From NCBI GenBank assembly GCA_036365145.1, contig JAEOAD010000699.1:9211001-9275000 (forward strand): a stretch of 64,000 bases of DNA. The letters run 5' to 3'. Source of the stretch: Orientallactaga sibirica (lineage: Eukaryota; Chordata; Mammalia; Rodentia; Dipodidae). A program made the position numbers and the translations under genes. Position 1 is the stretch's first letter. The number at the start of each line of letters is the position of its first letter. The notes under the pieces were generated by a model. It was not told the origin of the DNA. It made no database searches and saw nothing but the letters and a program-made list of their open reading frames with translations. This document shows positions 1-13,310 of this stretch, in pieces.

Positions 1-172
1 AATGTATAGAAACATATTTTATACCATTAATATTTTGGCTTCTTTCTTTAAGTGGTTGGCAGAGGACTCATGGCACCATATCATTAATTTCTTAAATATT
101 CTTGTTTTCTTCTCATCAGTGGTGTATCATCAAATAAATTAGTTCAAACCCCAAATGTGACAGAAAGAAACA

Positions 173-203
<31 letters not shown>

Positions 204-2309
204 GTTCAGGAAATGTTTGGAATGGTTTTGTATAGCTTATTCTGGCTTCCCATCCAGTCATTTATTAAAGGAACACATGACTATCTATAACTGTAATTAG
301 GGTTTCTGCATGTCAAACAGTGAGGTTTAACTTCTTTTTCTTCTTTGCATTGACCTGGTTCTGAATTTAGATATACTTGTCAGTAATTTCCCTAAAAGCA
401 ATTCAAACATTCTAAATAATATACTGAAGATGGTTAAGGAAATAAATCTCTTCAGCAAGTGACCTCATCAGCAAAGATGTCCTGGTACACAACTAGCAGC
501 AAGAAAGACGCTGACGGAGAAACGACAGTCACAAAAGTAGAGTTTGAAATTTGCTTAAATTAAAGTTACTGGCCTGGGCTGAAGGTTTAATTTTAAATTA
601 TAAGGGAGAAAATTGGCCAGATAACACAGTTCTTACCTACTTGTAACAACAAAATTGCCTACATCTAGTGTGAGTGTGGACTTGTCACATATTAGCAAAT
701 TAATTCCTCCTCATTGATCAAAGGCAAGCCTCTCCTTCAGTTGAGGATTCAGGTTTGAAAATGGCCTGAAATTCACCAGTTCCCAGCTCTGCAGACCCAG
801 CTGAAGTGACTGAGTTAGCTTGCTTATACATATTAAGCTGTTTTGTACCAACTATATGTCAGACACACTGGTTTAATCTTTGTCCTGATTTGTGGTGGCT
901 GCTGCTTGCATTCTACAGACCAATAACCTAATGTGAGGTTTGACTTGAGAAGTTGGTGCAGCAGTCTCTAAGCCGACCCCCACTTCCAAGTTGACAATGC
1001 TGTTCTGTGCTAGGTAGTCACTTGTCACGCTTCTGGTCTCTACAGAGAAGCTATTTTGGAAAGGTGATCTAACAGGTCCAAATGTGGTCTGATAATCAAA
1101 CAACAAAATAAGCACTCCTTGCTGGCCTGAGTCTGCTTTAAAAGTCAAACTCAGAGCTCCTGTGCATGTTTCACGGGGAGCAGACCCTGGGGAAGGGGCT
1201 GTGGACGCCAGGAGTGCCGGCTCTCTGTGAGCCCTTCCCTTCGTTCCACACGTGCAGTGCTGCTGTGTCTGGCAGAAGATGCAGACCACTCCAGACAGAG
1301 GAGGGGCAAGGTCATTCCTAACAGGGAAAGGGCCTAGCACTGCCCCCACGTGGTCGCTCGTGGGAGAGACATATTACAGTAAAGAGTGGAACCCCTCCTG
1401 GGCGGTTTCTGAGGATCAGAAATCTAATCAAGTCTTGGATCTATTATCAGTTTACTACTAAATGGCAGTGAGGAGTTAGGCGAGCCCAGAATGTACAATC
1501 TTCAGGAAAACCAGTGCACTGTCTGAATGAAAACTAAAAATAATAACGAAAGGGAAGTAGGAAGCAGGGAAAAAGAAAACTACCATAATGCACAAGCCCC
1601 ATTCCCCTCGGAGGGGAGAGGACAGGGAGGAGGCTGCCAGAGGCACCAACATAAATGTAAAATTAAAATTTTTAAAAAGAAATATTAATTAAAAACCCAC
1701 CTCTACATAGATCTTATATGGATCCTGCTTCAAGCAATTGCCAACTATAAAATATTTTGTATCAAAATTTTGGGACAATTGGGTGGACCTAAATAGCAAA
1801 TGGTTTTAAAGAGATAAAAATTTTGCTGACAATGATACTGGGGTTTTTTTTTTTTTTTTTTGAAGGGGGTAAATAGAATTCCTTGTTGGGATGATACAGA
1901 TCAGGCAGATGTTTCAACACGTTCCAGCAAAGAGTAGGTCTGGTAATAGATGAAAGAACACTAGGAGACCATTATGAAGTTTTGATTTGGGAATGAGTAC
2001 ATAGAGATGTATTATAATGTTCTTTAGACTTGCAGATTTGAAGATATCTCATATATGCAAATATACATACATGTACATATACATGTATGTATATATACAT
2101 ATATTTACGCATATATACATATATATTCAGATGATCAGCTAATTTGTAGGGGAAATTAAATATTATGCTATATTAAAATATTTTCATGCATCTTATGACC
2201 ATATTTAGTTTACTACATGACACATGGAGGCACACATATTAGCCACATTAGTTGCTGTAACCTATAGCTCATGAATTGTTACATGTAGTGTGCATCAAAT
2301 CTTACAAAA
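1..2309. other. Single-copy noncoding DNA
   Basis: No gene or recognisable mobile element was seen. It holds a T run of about 26 at 178-203, another at about 1,843-1,861, and an AT-rich TACATA-type simple repeat at about 2,055-2,130. The 158-codon minus-strand frame at 873-1,349 has no recognisable domain and is treated as chance. Confidence 0.5.
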
Positions 2310-2327
2310 GAAAGTCAGCTTTTTAAA

Positions 2328-2555
2328 TTTTTTTTATTTTTATTTATTTGAGAGAGGGAAAGAGGCAGAGACACACAGAGACAGAGAATGGGTGTACCAA
2401 GGCTTCCAGCCGCTGCAAATGAACTCCAGATGTCCAGATGTATGCGCCCCCCCCCCCCCCCGTGCATCTGGCTTACATGGGTCCTGGAGAATCGAACCAA
2501 GGTCTTTTGGCTTTGCAGGCAAGCAACTTAACCACTAAGCAATCCTTCCAACCCC
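2328..2555 (-). mobile_element. Dip-like tRNA-derived SINE
   Basis: An inverted copy of the common SINE here: the tRNA-like head is at the right end (minus-strand gttaagttgc, then the gaacc/gattc B-box region) and the A-rich tail is at the left. Perfect 18-bp target duplications flank it, gaaagtcagctttttaaa at 2,310-2,327 and 2,556-2,573. The CT-rich stretch reads as GA on this strand. A run of 15 C at 2,447-2,461 replaces the usual short C run. Confidence 0.9.
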
Positions 2556-2573
2556 GAAAGTCAGCTTTTTAAA

Positions 2574-5334
2574 GAGTGACAATTTCACTTTTAAAATCTA
2601 GCAGTATTAAAAATCCAGCTCATCTTCTCTCATTAAAGTTTTTTTTTTCTTGGCAAACAAGAAAATCAACATGAGATAGGGTTGGTTTGGAGCAAATGAA
2701 ATGAAATTGGGAATCTGATCTTACATGGAAAGTAGCTAGACTTCTTAATTCTCTATTAATTTTTTTAGCAAACATACAAAACAGTGGCTTTCTCTGACAC
2801 CTCTTTACACGTATGCCATTCTTCTTTGCTCACATTCACTCCCAGCACCTTTGCTTGTCTCCCTTCTCTCCCCAGCTTCCTTTTGTCCTTCCAAAAAGTC
2901 CTCCTCCTGATTTCTGGTCATTTACATAGTTATAGATAGAGACATAGATGATATCAATTTACATAGTTATAGATAGATATTTACATAGACATGGATGATA
3001 TCTATATTCATAGAGATCAATACAGAGATATTTAATTTTAGGTTGCATACATGAGAAATAATATGCAATATTTGTTTTTCCTTATCAAGAGATGCTGCTA
3101 AAATTTGAAATAGGCTGCAGTCTAGGTCAAACAGAATTCTCCTTACGTCTGTACACAGAATCCTTTCTTCCCGGCTACTAGAGACCAAAATAATACCCAG
3201 TGCCTTTCTTAGACGCCAGGTTAGCTTGAGCTAGCACCGGTCATAACTCCTGACTAGCATGTGGTGAATTACTGATCCCCATCTTTAAGCTATAATTATA
3301 GCCACCATCTATACAGTCTGCAGAGTACATGTTCAGGTCACTTGGATTCAAACCCAAAATAGATGTGATATTCTTTGTTCTGATGAGGTACTTTACCTTC
3401 GGTTGATACCCTTCTCCAGAAAGACAGAAAACAAGCATGCGAGATGTCTATTTCTCTGTTAAAAATATCACTCCCTGAACATATCATAATATTATCTCTC
3501 TAGTACTTTGGTAAACAAAAAAGTCAGCCTTCTTTGATAATGACATAGTGTATTATCCAAACTCTGAAAGTTTATTTTTTTCAAATTTCAAATATTCAAA
3601 TTTCAAACAAGTAGCATACATACAATAATGCATTGCTTATAGGTCCAGGACACAAACCAAATCACAATCTTTTCTTGAAATCAGGTACTAGTCTGCTCTG
3701 ACTTTCTGGTCTTATTTTGTAAAAATAAGGATTCCATCCATGGTATGTATATATACTAGAAAACAGACAGGAAATGATAATAAAAAAATTTAACTGATTT
3801 TTAAAATTCCACTTAAATAGTTTTAAATTATTTGTAAAACTATTTAATTTTTTTCATGTACTGTTTTGTTTCAGCTGAGGGTGAGGGAAATAGGTAAATA
3901 TACGAAAAATGATAACCCTCCTTTGTAAATCTCATGTTGTATTTTTAAATGAAGATTACTTCCCAGGATTAAAGGGTCCTGAAAAATCATTGATACTTTT
4001 CAATGACTAAAAATGTCATTTCTGTCCACCCAAGAAAAGACAAGTGGTTTTATTCGCAACTTTTGGGAAACGTTCCATATCACCCTGAGAAGGAGAGCTC
4101 CTTGAAAGCTTCCCTGGCCTCTTGTAGGAAGTGTGAACCTGATCTATTAGCACCTTCGGACAGAGGCTCTGCTCTGTACAGCTTAGATGCAAATCTCAGC
4201 TCAGTCATCTCCTAAATTGACCAGAGCAATGTATTCCACCTCGGTTTCCTCAATTTTAAAAGAGGCATAAATCATCCCAGTGTGATGAAGATAGACAATC
4301 CTACTTCCTCAAAAGAAAAATAAAAGGGTGACAGCAGCAATTACATCCAGCCAAAAGGGGGCACCACCTACACACACAGCAGGCCACATTCACAGTGCTG
4401 ATGAACAGCTGTGCCCAGGAGGAATCAAGCAAGCAGGATGCCTCTCTCCTACCTTCCTCCTGGCCATAACTTCCTATTCAAACTCTCTGGGAATCCCCTC
4501 TTCCTGGAAAACTTCCTGCTTGGCTCACTCTGCAACTATGCATATCCTTCCCATCTCAGTTTCCCTTTCAGCTACTCAGGAAGGCTTTTTACCCCAAACT
4601 AACACTGCTTTGAGAAGATGAAGTTCCTCTGAGGTCTCTTTACAACTTTTGTGGTCATTGGTGAGTGACTACAGTCCTGTGATAACCATGTGCCCCTAGG
4701 TTCAGCAGGGCTGGGAGTGCCTGTTATCTTGCTGCTAACATCATAGGTCCAGAATAAACACATGTCACAGTAATAGGACTCTATACAGAGGATATATACA
4801 TCTCTACAGAGTTTGACCATGGTCAGCCTTCCCTCTTGTAGCATGAAGAGTTAACAAGGGACAGTGCTTAGAGGACCTTTCTTCCAGGAGAAGGGAAGTG
4901 AAAGGCAGCTGTAGAAGCCCAGAGAGGTGTAGGAAAATAGGCCAATAATGCAGTAAGAGCTGACTCCACTTTGTGTCCAACATTACTCTTAATATCCTTG
5001 TGCATTCACTTCCCTATCCTTACAGCACTGTGATTAATTAGGACGTAGAATCATTCCACTTTACAAATTGAGATTTAGAGAAATTAAGTGAACATCAAGG
5101 TGCCATTGCTAGTGAGATGTGGACAAACAAGCAACCTGGAAACGGTTCAAACCCCATGCTGCACCCACCCTTGAAAGCGTCTCTACCCATACGTGAATCT
5201 ACTCTTGAAGGTAAGCCCACACACAAGACTGATAAAGGCAGAGCTATGGAGAAAAAAGACCTTTTCCCAAACTGCAGGGCAAAGGCATCCTTTTTAAAAA
5301 TGTTTCTTACAGCCCATATAACTGGGCTACCTTG
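2574..5334. other. Single-copy noncoding DNA
   Basis: No gene or clear repeat was recognised. A short imperfect tandem duplication with a unit of about 37 bases, built on catagttatagatag, is present at about 2,915-3,005. A GGGGGCACCACC segment near 4,357 weakly resembles part of a CTCF motif. Confidence 0.45.
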
Positions 5335-5492
5335 TAACAGGTGCTTATTGCTGGGGTTCCATGCTTGCACGGTCATGCCCAGCTCTTTATGTGGGTGCTG
5401 GGGTTACAAGAGTGGATGGTTACACCAAGCTCCCTATATGGATGCCGGGATAGAGCTCAGGTCCTTGTGCTCCTCACTTGCTAAACATCCTC
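5335..5492 (-). mobile_element. Old B3/B4-like SINE fragment
   Basis: On the minus strand this reads like the rodent B2/B3/B4 head (tgagctctatcccggcatcc and following). It is diverged, with no clear duplication, and the exact family is uncertain. Confidence 0.5.
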
Positions 5493-5676
5493 CTCTAGAT
5501 GGCTTTAGACAAATTATCTCAGTTCTTCATACCTTAGTTTCTTCCATTAATGGGTGCATCTGTTTCCTTGGCCATTGTGAGGCTTAGGTGGGAGAAGACA
5601 CTGATACATCCACCACCTTTGTTCATGTAGACGAGTATACTATCTTGGTTCACTGGTACTAGTATGTCAGTTTTTA

Positions 5677-5849
5677 TTTTTGTTTCATTTTGTTTTGGTT
5701 TGGTTTGTTTTTTTTGAGGTAGGGTCTCACTCTAGTTCAGGCTAACCTGGACTTCACTTGCTAATCTCAGGGTGGCCTTGAACTCAAGGCAATCCTCCTA
5801 CCTCTGCCTCCCAAGTGCTGGGATTAAAGGCATGTGCCACCTCACCCGG
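5677..5849 (-). mobile_element. B1-like SINE (7SL-derived)
   Basis: Inverted B1: the right end is the head (minus-strand gccgggtgaggtggcacatg) and the left end is the poly-T complement of the tail. The tail side includes the typical gtagggtctcactctag. Perfect 18-bp duplications, ctagtatgtcagttttta at 5,659-5,676 and 5,850-5,867, delimit the insertion. Confidence 0.93.
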
Positions 5850-5867
5850 CTAGTATGTCAGTTTTTA

Positions 5868-7874
5868 ACATACCTACCCTGGCTGCCAAGCACTGAGGAT
5901 GCTGTCTGGAAGGACAGAACAGGAAGAGTACCAGAGGCATCCCCAGGAAGCATTGTCTTGGAATGGCATAGGTCTAAGCCACACTATCTTTGTCCCCATG
6001 CATAGATTTCCTTCCCAGTCTTGGCATCAGACATTGTTGTTTTCATCAAGGGACCAGAGCAATATAGTCACCCACCCCACCTCCAAAAAAAAAAAAAAAA
6101 AAAAAAAACCCACTGGAATTTTAGAAAAGAAACCAGGGCACTCACAAAAGCATCCCAAAGAATATAGCTGTTAGGCTGTTAGGGAAGAGGCCAGTTCTTT
6201 TTATTTTAGCAGCCAGACATGAGTCAGTGCAGAACTGGGGAGCCCTTACTCCCCATTGTTTTCCCTGCTTGCTCAGCAAAGAGCCTGAAATGTCAGCGGA
6301 ATGACAGCAGGCCCAAGCAAGATGCAGACAGCCACAAGAAAGAGAACACATTTGGCCCAGAGCACTGGCCTAGACTGACCATCTCATCCCCAATCAGGAG
6401 GGACTGGCAGGCAAATTGGGGCTTCCTCCTGGATGCAATTAGCTATCAACAGGGTCCAGGAATCCACATGCACATATACCCATAACACAGCCTTATTTCC
6501 TTGGCAAAAACATCTTTTTTTTTCAAATCTATCTGAGACAAGGTGGCCTCTACTGACCACTAGGTCACCATAGAGGTTCCTGGTCACAAACCACTATCCA
6601 TTAATCACCCTGACAGGAGCAATTACAAAACAGACATTCTAAAAAGAGAGTTGCATTTCCATGCTACATAGGAACTGGTGAGGAAAAGGATAATTGGAAG
6701 CATTTTTTTTTTTTTTTTGCAAAAACTAATACTCTACTCCATGATTCCTTTTAATTAGAAATATAAGCAGGTCCATACTTTGTGCATTCACTTGATAAAT
6801 ATTGTAATGCATGGTACAGCAGGAAAGCAACAATTAATCAGCATTTAGGAATAAGAGCAGTGCACAAACATTTAAGCATTAAGCAATTAAGAGGAAAACA
6901 TTGCAAAAACAAATGCAAACCTTGGTGCCTGCTTCTAAGTATTTGCAACAAGTTGGGTAGACAAATTACATGTAAGTCTGAGAATAAACGGGAAAATCAG
7001 CCCATACGTTATAAATGGTGAGTGAATGGTTCATCCCAGCAGTGAAACAAGAGTTTGGAGAATGAGACCTCATTGAAGCTTAAACATGGAAGGGGCTTGA
7101 CAAAAGGTCTCTAAGAGAACTGAGCAACAGAGTGGAGGAAATTCCACGTAGACAATAGTAAAATTTGTTGGGAAAAATCACTTGATTTTAGAGAATAAAT
7201 TGGAGGGAAAATGTGAGAAGTAGCAAGGATTTGATAGATCAGAACTATACTATAACTAGACCAAATACCCAAGCATACACTGGATTGTGCTCTATCATCT
7301 GCTACCAAGAGATTGGCTCTGGAAGATTTGAATGAAAGGAGGAGAAGGGATTTCTTATTGGAGGTGCCATGGTATCTTATGCCGAGGGGGATGCTGTGAA
7401 CCCAGGAAGTGTCTGGAAGCCTCAGCAATAAGCACTCATAAGCACACAGCTAACCACTCATCTGATTCAGTGTCTGTGACTTGTGATCTCAGTGACCTTT
7501 CATGTCAGCCTGCTTGCTCTTTACAAATAGCATCTGGCTATGGAAGCTAGGTCAAAAGTGTGCATCCTGTGTCAACAGCTCTGCCCAGAGGCTGCGTCCG
7601 AACATTCTGTACATCGGGAATGGACCAGGAGAAGGGAGAATGGCTGTGACTGGGAAGCTATGCAGAAGCAAATATTGTAAGTATATGTCTGCTATAGGCC
7701 AGATCCTTTGCTGTGTACCAAAAGGACACATGCTGTCAGTATCTTCATTGAAACTAGAATTGAATGACATCACCTGATGACAAAATGAACCTCAATATAA
7801 CATAAACAGGAGATCAAGAGGATATCTAGGAGGAAAGGAACACAATAGAAACAGCACCAAAGAAGACTGTTGTG
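5868..7874. other. Single-copy noncoding DNA
   Basis: No gene was recognised. It contains an A run at about 6,086-6,108 and a T run at about 6,703-6,718. Confidence 0.45.
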
Positions 7875-8195
7875 AGGCTGGGGAGATTGCTCAGTGGATA
7901 AGTGCTTACCATGCAAGCATGAGGAACTGAGTTCAGATCCCAGCACCCATGGAAAGCTGCATACAGTGGCTTATGTCACCGAAGCCAGTGTTTTTATGCT
8001 TTAGGAGGAGACTGGAGACTCCTTGGAAGCTTGCAGGCTAGTCAGCCTGGCAGATGAAGTGAAAACAAGAACGCCCGACTCAAACAATGTGCATGGAGAG
8101 CATTAACATCTCCACATGCACACTGTGGAATTAATGCATGCACACGTTCATGCACAACCATACACACGCACATGATATTACACAAAGATTTTAAA
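7875..8195 (+). mobile_element. B4-like SINE
   Basis: It starts with an ID-type tRNA head (ggctggggagattgctcagt, then a gttcagatcccagcaccc B box) and continues through a diverged middle to a CA-rich end with an A-rich tail. This is the layout of rodent B4, a fusion of ID-like and B1-like parts. Similar copies lie at 25,851 and 49,811. Confidence 0.75.
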
Positions 8196-9003
8196 AAAGA
8201 AAAAAGAAAGGAGAGGAGTTTCTCAGTGAAGGGTACTTCAGAGTTTAGGGTAGGCAGAGGTGTAGGTGACAGTAATTCCTAGCAAAATCCAGAGTGTATG
8301 TTAAAATCATGTCTTCTTGTGTCCAGGTAAGCACTAAGATCATGGATCCAGGTAGAGCCTAGGATGTGAGGCTAGAAAAAGCCTCCCAGGGTACTCAGGA
8401 TAAATGAAGAAGGAAAGCTAACCAGCAATCATCACAGAGGCTGCCTGGAGCCAGGTGCTGAGCCCGGAGCATTGAAAACCCACAAGCAGCACAGTGATCT
8501 GTTTGCAAATAGTAGAGAGTGAGGAAAAAGGGTTGAGGCAGGCCCTATTCAGGTCACTAAGGAAAACAGATATGGAAGCCAATGGACAGTGATTTTTATA
8601 CCTAAAATGATCAAGAGTCACTGGGAGTTATAGACCAGAGTCCAAGGAGACATGGAGCGGCTCGTGGAAGTAATTAACCATATAATACACATGGGTGATC
8701 CTGGATGAGCTGAATTTACTCAAAGTGAAATTACAATATTGAAACCATAATGAACTCAAAACAGTACACCACTGATACATCTGGGTTAAGAACTAACTAA
8801 GCACACTGGTGACTTTCGGGCACATGGTTTTATTGAACCTTCTCAATTATGCTGGCGTAGAACAAGCCTCAGGTCTCAGTTATGCACAATTTCCAAAGTA
8901 ACATGTTCAGAGGGTTAGGGGAGCAAGGAGCAGAGCCGAGATACCTCAACACCTCAGTCCTTGACATGACTGCTCCCTACCTAGTCCCAAACAAAACAAG
9001 CAA
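8196..9003. other. Single-copy noncoding DNA
   Basis: No gene or repeat was recognised. Confidence 0.4.
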
Positions 9004-9240
9004 GGGTTGGAGAGATGGCTAAGCAGTTAAGATGCTTGCATGAGAGGCCCAAGGACTTTGGTTCAATTCCCCAGGACCCATGTAAGCCAGATACACAAGG
9101 TGGCTCATGAATCTGGAGTTCATTTGCAGTGGCTACAGGTCCTGGCACACCCATTCTCTCTTCGTCTTTCTCTTTCTCTCTGCCTCTTTCTGTCTCTCAA
9201 ATAAATAAATAGAAAAAAATAAAATTAAAAAATTAAAACA
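9004..9240 (+). mobile_element. Dip-like tRNA-derived SINE
   Basis: Forward copy: the head contains a pol III A box (tggctaagcagttaag) and a B box (ggttcaattcc). A conserved middle (gtaagccagata) follows, then a CT-rich tract and a tail of AAATA repeats. A clean target duplication is not visible because both flanks are A-rich. Confidence 0.88.
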
Positions 9241-10019
9241 AATAAACAAAAATCTTTGTGCAAGCAGACATCAAATAGGAGAGCATAGTGACATGGTCAC
9301 TGCCACTTTGAAATGTAGATATCTCACTTTTCATCGTGTGGGAAAGAGAAAGGGTTGAGGTGGTTGTAATTGAAGTGCGTTGAACGCATGTATGAAAATA
9401 TCATAACACATACCATTATTTTGTACAATTAACATATAGTAATAGGAGCTGTCCATGTAGACAATTATTCATTCAGCTTCTAGGTTGCTTTTTAGAAGTA
9501 GATCACATCACTTGAAGGTTTAAATACAACAGACATTGCAAATAATTATACTGGCATCAAAGAAGGGGGCATTGTTTGTGATTTGACTTGACTTTTTAAG
9601 TTTGTACTTTTAGACTCCCTTACCAGTTCCCAATTTTGCCGAGGGTCTTCTTTGATGGGGATGTTGGTATTCATTGTGGGGACAAACAGTCCTCAGTCAA
9701 TGGAGGGGGGGGGACATGTTGCCTCAGGCTACTCTTACCCACCCTAAGGCTCTTACAATCTTTCCACTCCAGCTACTGTAAATTTCCCAGAGCCTTGGTG
9801 AGCAAGATAGAAATCTGATTTCGTGTTGCATTCTCTGTAGCCTCTGGATTTCTGTTTTGATGAGGTTCGAGTGATCACAGTCTGTCACCAGCTCCCTGGA
9901 GCTGGTTTCCAGGCTAACTGTAAGGGTAGTATTCATGTCACTGCTTCCTCTGTAATGACTTCTAGGCCCAGGCAGATGAGGTGGAGGTGACCTGTCTATT
10001 AGCTTGCTTTTGTATTGTA
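9241..10019. other. Single-copy noncoding DNA
   Basis: No gene or repeat was recognised apart from a short G run near 9,705. Confidence 0.4.
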
Positions 10020-10198
10020 TTTTTTTTTGTTTGTTTGTGTGCTCGATTTTAAGACAGATCTTACCAAGTAGATAGGTCTTCCTTGGAAGTTACTCACTGT
10101 GTAGTCCAAGATGACCTCAAATTCCCAGCAGCAATCCCTCTGCCTCAGCCTCCCAATTGCTAGGATTGCAGGTGTTTACCATCACACCTGTTGGAAGA
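10020..10198 (-). mobile_element. Old B1-like SINE
   Basis: Diverged inverted B1: minus-strand B-box region plus the tgcctcagcctcccaattgc type segment, preceded on the left by a T-rich tail complement. There is no clear duplication. Confidence 0.65.
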
Positions 10199-10209
10199 GA
10201 GCTTATGTG

Positions 10210-10312
10210 TGTTTGTGTATAACATATATCATATATAATATATTACATTATATATAATGCAATATATCATATATATTATATATACTGTAATATATATGAT
10301 GTGTATATATAT
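10210..10312. repeat. AT-rich simple repeat with palindromic TATA blocks
   Basis: About 100 bases of TATATA, ATATAT and CATATAT units, able to form several short hairpins. Low-complexity DNA. Confidence 0.85.
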
Positions 10313-12139
10313 GTAATCACATAGCCTATGTGCAGTTTGGGTTCAAGGTCCTTTGTTTGGGGCTCAGCTTTCTAACAGAGTCCTTTTCTCCCCCTGTGCT
10401 TCCCCCCTTCTTAGTAATTTAATTCTGCAGTGACACCTGCTGGAAAGAAATAGCGTTAAGCCTAGGGCCCAAGCAGTAAAGCTCTAGTTGATGCAAAGGG
10501 TATGCAGCCATGGCCATTGGCTGTCCCTGTCCTTCCACACATGGCACATGACACATCATATGGAGAGATGAGCTCTCGCACGATGAATACTCAGCCTGTG
10601 TCCTCTGGCCTGAGGCTGAAATTCCATGTAGAGCTGAGACAGAAAGATCTCAAATGAAGGGGCCGCTGACATTGTCTCATGGCCAGGTTTCTCCAGCTCC
10701 ATCGCATAGCTAATTCTTTCCGCATCACACCATTCATGACCCCACTCTTTGTTTCTCAATGGCGCTCCATGATTGTTTACTTAATAACAAAGTAAAGCTG
10801 AACATAGTCCTCCGGTATATCTGAAAAGACGATGACTTCCGCAGAAAGTGCCAAAATGTTTTAGAAATAAATGGAAGACAACAGAGTCATTGCATATTTC
10901 ACAAGGCAGGATAGTAATTTATGTAACGTATTTTTAACTGTGAGGATTGATGGGGAAACCACTTAAATATAATGTGAATTGAAGATTTGTCAGTTTTGTA
11001 GCTCATGTGGTGGCAGATCCTGGAAATGTTATAAGAAATTGAAGGATTACCAACAGAAAATGCCTAAAATCGGAGCTCTTATTTGAGTGCTAACTCCCCC
11101 TATTTTCTGTTCTTACTTTCTGAGAAAGGATTCAGATTCCTACACTATCATTTTTCAAACCACAGTTCTTAATTTTGGTTTTTGTCTCTTGCCTTTCTGT
11201 CACACTTTGCTGTTGGGATGGCCCAATATCCAGGGTCTCTCCACACTGTGTACCGCTGACTCATGTACTCCCTGACTCAGACACATCGTCACTGTTAACC
11301 TAGCTTCCGGCCCTACCTATGCAAATGAGTCCTTTGGAGAACAAGCAAGTCTTACCAAGCCTAGATTGCTCCACAGAGAGTTGTATGGGAATAACCAGTC
11401 TCCCATTTCTCTCAGGAAATTGGCATGTGTGAGCTCTGGTAACTTCACACTTTCCTCAGTGCCTTCAAAAGGCATTAGTCTTTATCCCATGCCACCTCTT
11501 GCCCATGCTTCCCTCCACTCCCTTACCTGAGCCGCAAGCTCCCACCACCCTTTTGAGATGTGCTCAAAGCCTTTTGAAAAACTTCGGGTTTTCAAAGATT
11601 TCTTTCGCCCTCTTGTGGCACCTTGAAAAGTTGCAGCTGGTGTTTGTGTAACGGAGGAGATTGGTCAGATGCTTTTTTCTTAAGGACAACAGCTTCTCTT
11701 ACTGCGTATTGTCAATCCCAGTCCTTATGATTGTTTCTACTTAAAACAATTCTAGTCTTACTCTCAGTTTGCATCCTCCATGAGAATCTTTCTTTTGCCT
11801 ATGTGATTCCTTCTGCCTGGTCAGCTACCAGAAAATTAAGCCGCAAGCCTTCAACCTCTTATGCTACTATACTGCAGAGTCACAGTGTTTCTGACTTCAG
11901 AAGTCCCATGCTGAGAGTGAGACCACCTCTCTGAACAGGGATGTGGCTCAAGGAGGGCATTCCTCCCAGAAGAATAGATTCAGCTTGGCTAGGAGCTAGA
12001 ACTACACTGCCCATCATCTGAGTCACTGTATTTCAATATTTACACCCAAAGTCACAGCATATATCATGCTGGTCATATCCAATACCTACATTTTCATACT
12101 GTTCCAAAAATAAAATCTTTTTTTAAAAAAAGCATTTTA
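10313..12139. other. Single-copy noncoding DNA
   Basis: No gene was recognised. A CTCF-like motif is present at 11,605-11,618 and a weaker one (one core mismatch, minus strand) near 10,432-10,445. Confidence 0.45.
11605..11618 (-). promoter_or_regulatory. CTCF-like core motif
   Basis: The minus strand reads CCACAAGAGGGCGA, close to the CTCF core CCASYAGRKGGCRS, with mismatches at the fifth and last positions. It lies in single-copy DNA and not in a recognised SINE. Binding is not shown. Confidence 0.4.
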
Positions 12140-12140
12140 G

Positions 12141-12290
12141 TCAGGCATGGTGGCGCACGCCTTTAATCCCAGCACTCAGGAGGCAGAGGTAGGAGGAATC
12201 GCCAAGAGTTCAAGGCCACCCTAAAACTACATAGTTAATTCTAGGTCAGCCTGGACCAGAGAGACTCTACCTTGCAAAACCAAAAAAAAA
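12141..12290 (+). mobile_element. B1-like SINE
   Basis: Nearly full forward copy from caggcatggtggcgcacgcc through the conserved middle to an A-rich end. The tail is followed by a T run, and the sequence before the element is also T-then-A rich, so the duplication is unclear. Confidence 0.92.
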
Positions 12291-12586
12291 TTTTTTTTTT
12301 AAGTTAGGAAAATTTCTGGGAAATAGTCAAGGTTTAGACCTTTCAAATGAACTCCTTTTTATAGGCTTACTCATTCTCACTGTACTCCATTGATACATGT
12401 AATTATTATCTGTCAATTAAAATGAAATAAGATAAGGTTGTTGAAGCCACCAGAATCAGTATATTTTAAAGAGATTCAAGGCAAAGCAGTTGATATCCAC
12501 CCAGATGGGAAGGCAAGAAGATAGATATGTTTTCTAAGGATTTAGTCAATACAGAAAATCAAAATAGATTCATTTCATCCCTGGCT

Positions 12587-12715
12587 CTTCCATGAGTTCT
12601 CCATGGAGTCTCAAAACTATCTCTCTAAAATATACCTCTAATTTGATCGCTGCCTGAAAAAAGTTGGTGAACCACTGTTGAACACAGCACCAAACTATAC
12701 CAACAGTGAAAATGT
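12587..12715 (+). repeat. Diverged direct repeat, copy 1
   Basis: Shares the ordered blocks tctcaaaa, acctct, tgaaccactgttg and ataccag/ataccaa with 13,185-13,310 at an estimated 70 percent identity by eye. It could be an old interspersed repeat or a local duplication. Confidence 0.5.
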
Positions 12716-13184
12716 CATGTGATTAGCACCTACTGGTTATATCATATACAACAAAGAGCATTACAGAGGCAAAAAGAATCCTAGCCACTTCATACTCTTG
12801 GTCTAATGCAGGAGGGAGCAAAACAAATGGGAAAAAAGCATTTGAGAACAGCTTTCAGAAACAGAAAAAAGCAAGCACCGCAAGGCTCCAAGGAGCTGCT
12901 GCAATGTGGAGTAAGTAGCATAAGACCAGGACACATAGCTTTCACTAATAATGCATGCCACTCAACTTTTAATAGCTCAGAGAAGATGGTGTTTCTTTTA
13001 TCTCTTTTCCTCAGTTTTTGCCAACTTTTTTCAGGCAGAGATCAAATCAGAGGCATGTTTTAGAAAGACAGTGCATCTCAAATTCATTCTCTTGTTGCTC
13101 TTCTTTTGTCAAGTGTGGTTTGGCTCAAGATCTGTGTGTCTGCACAGCTGTGAGACCTCCATGCACTCATGTCTCCACATGCCT

Positions 13185-13310
13185 TTCATCCAGGTTCTTT
13201 CATCAATTCCCCACAAAGCCTCAAAATTTTCTAAAACACACCTCTGACTGGATCCCAGAAAACTGGTTGTTGAACCACTGTTGTCCATTATACCAGCTGC
13301 CAAAATATCT
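13185..13310 (+). repeat. Diverged direct repeat, copy 2
   Basis: Partner of 12,587-12,715 in the same orientation, about 600 bases away. It keeps the tgaaccactgttg block exactly. Confidence 0.5.

Noticed and set aside
873..1349. 158-codon minus-strand open frame in non-repeat DNA
   Set aside because: No domain, signal peptide, or splice or start context was recognised. The length is possible by chance in a locally GC-richer stretch.
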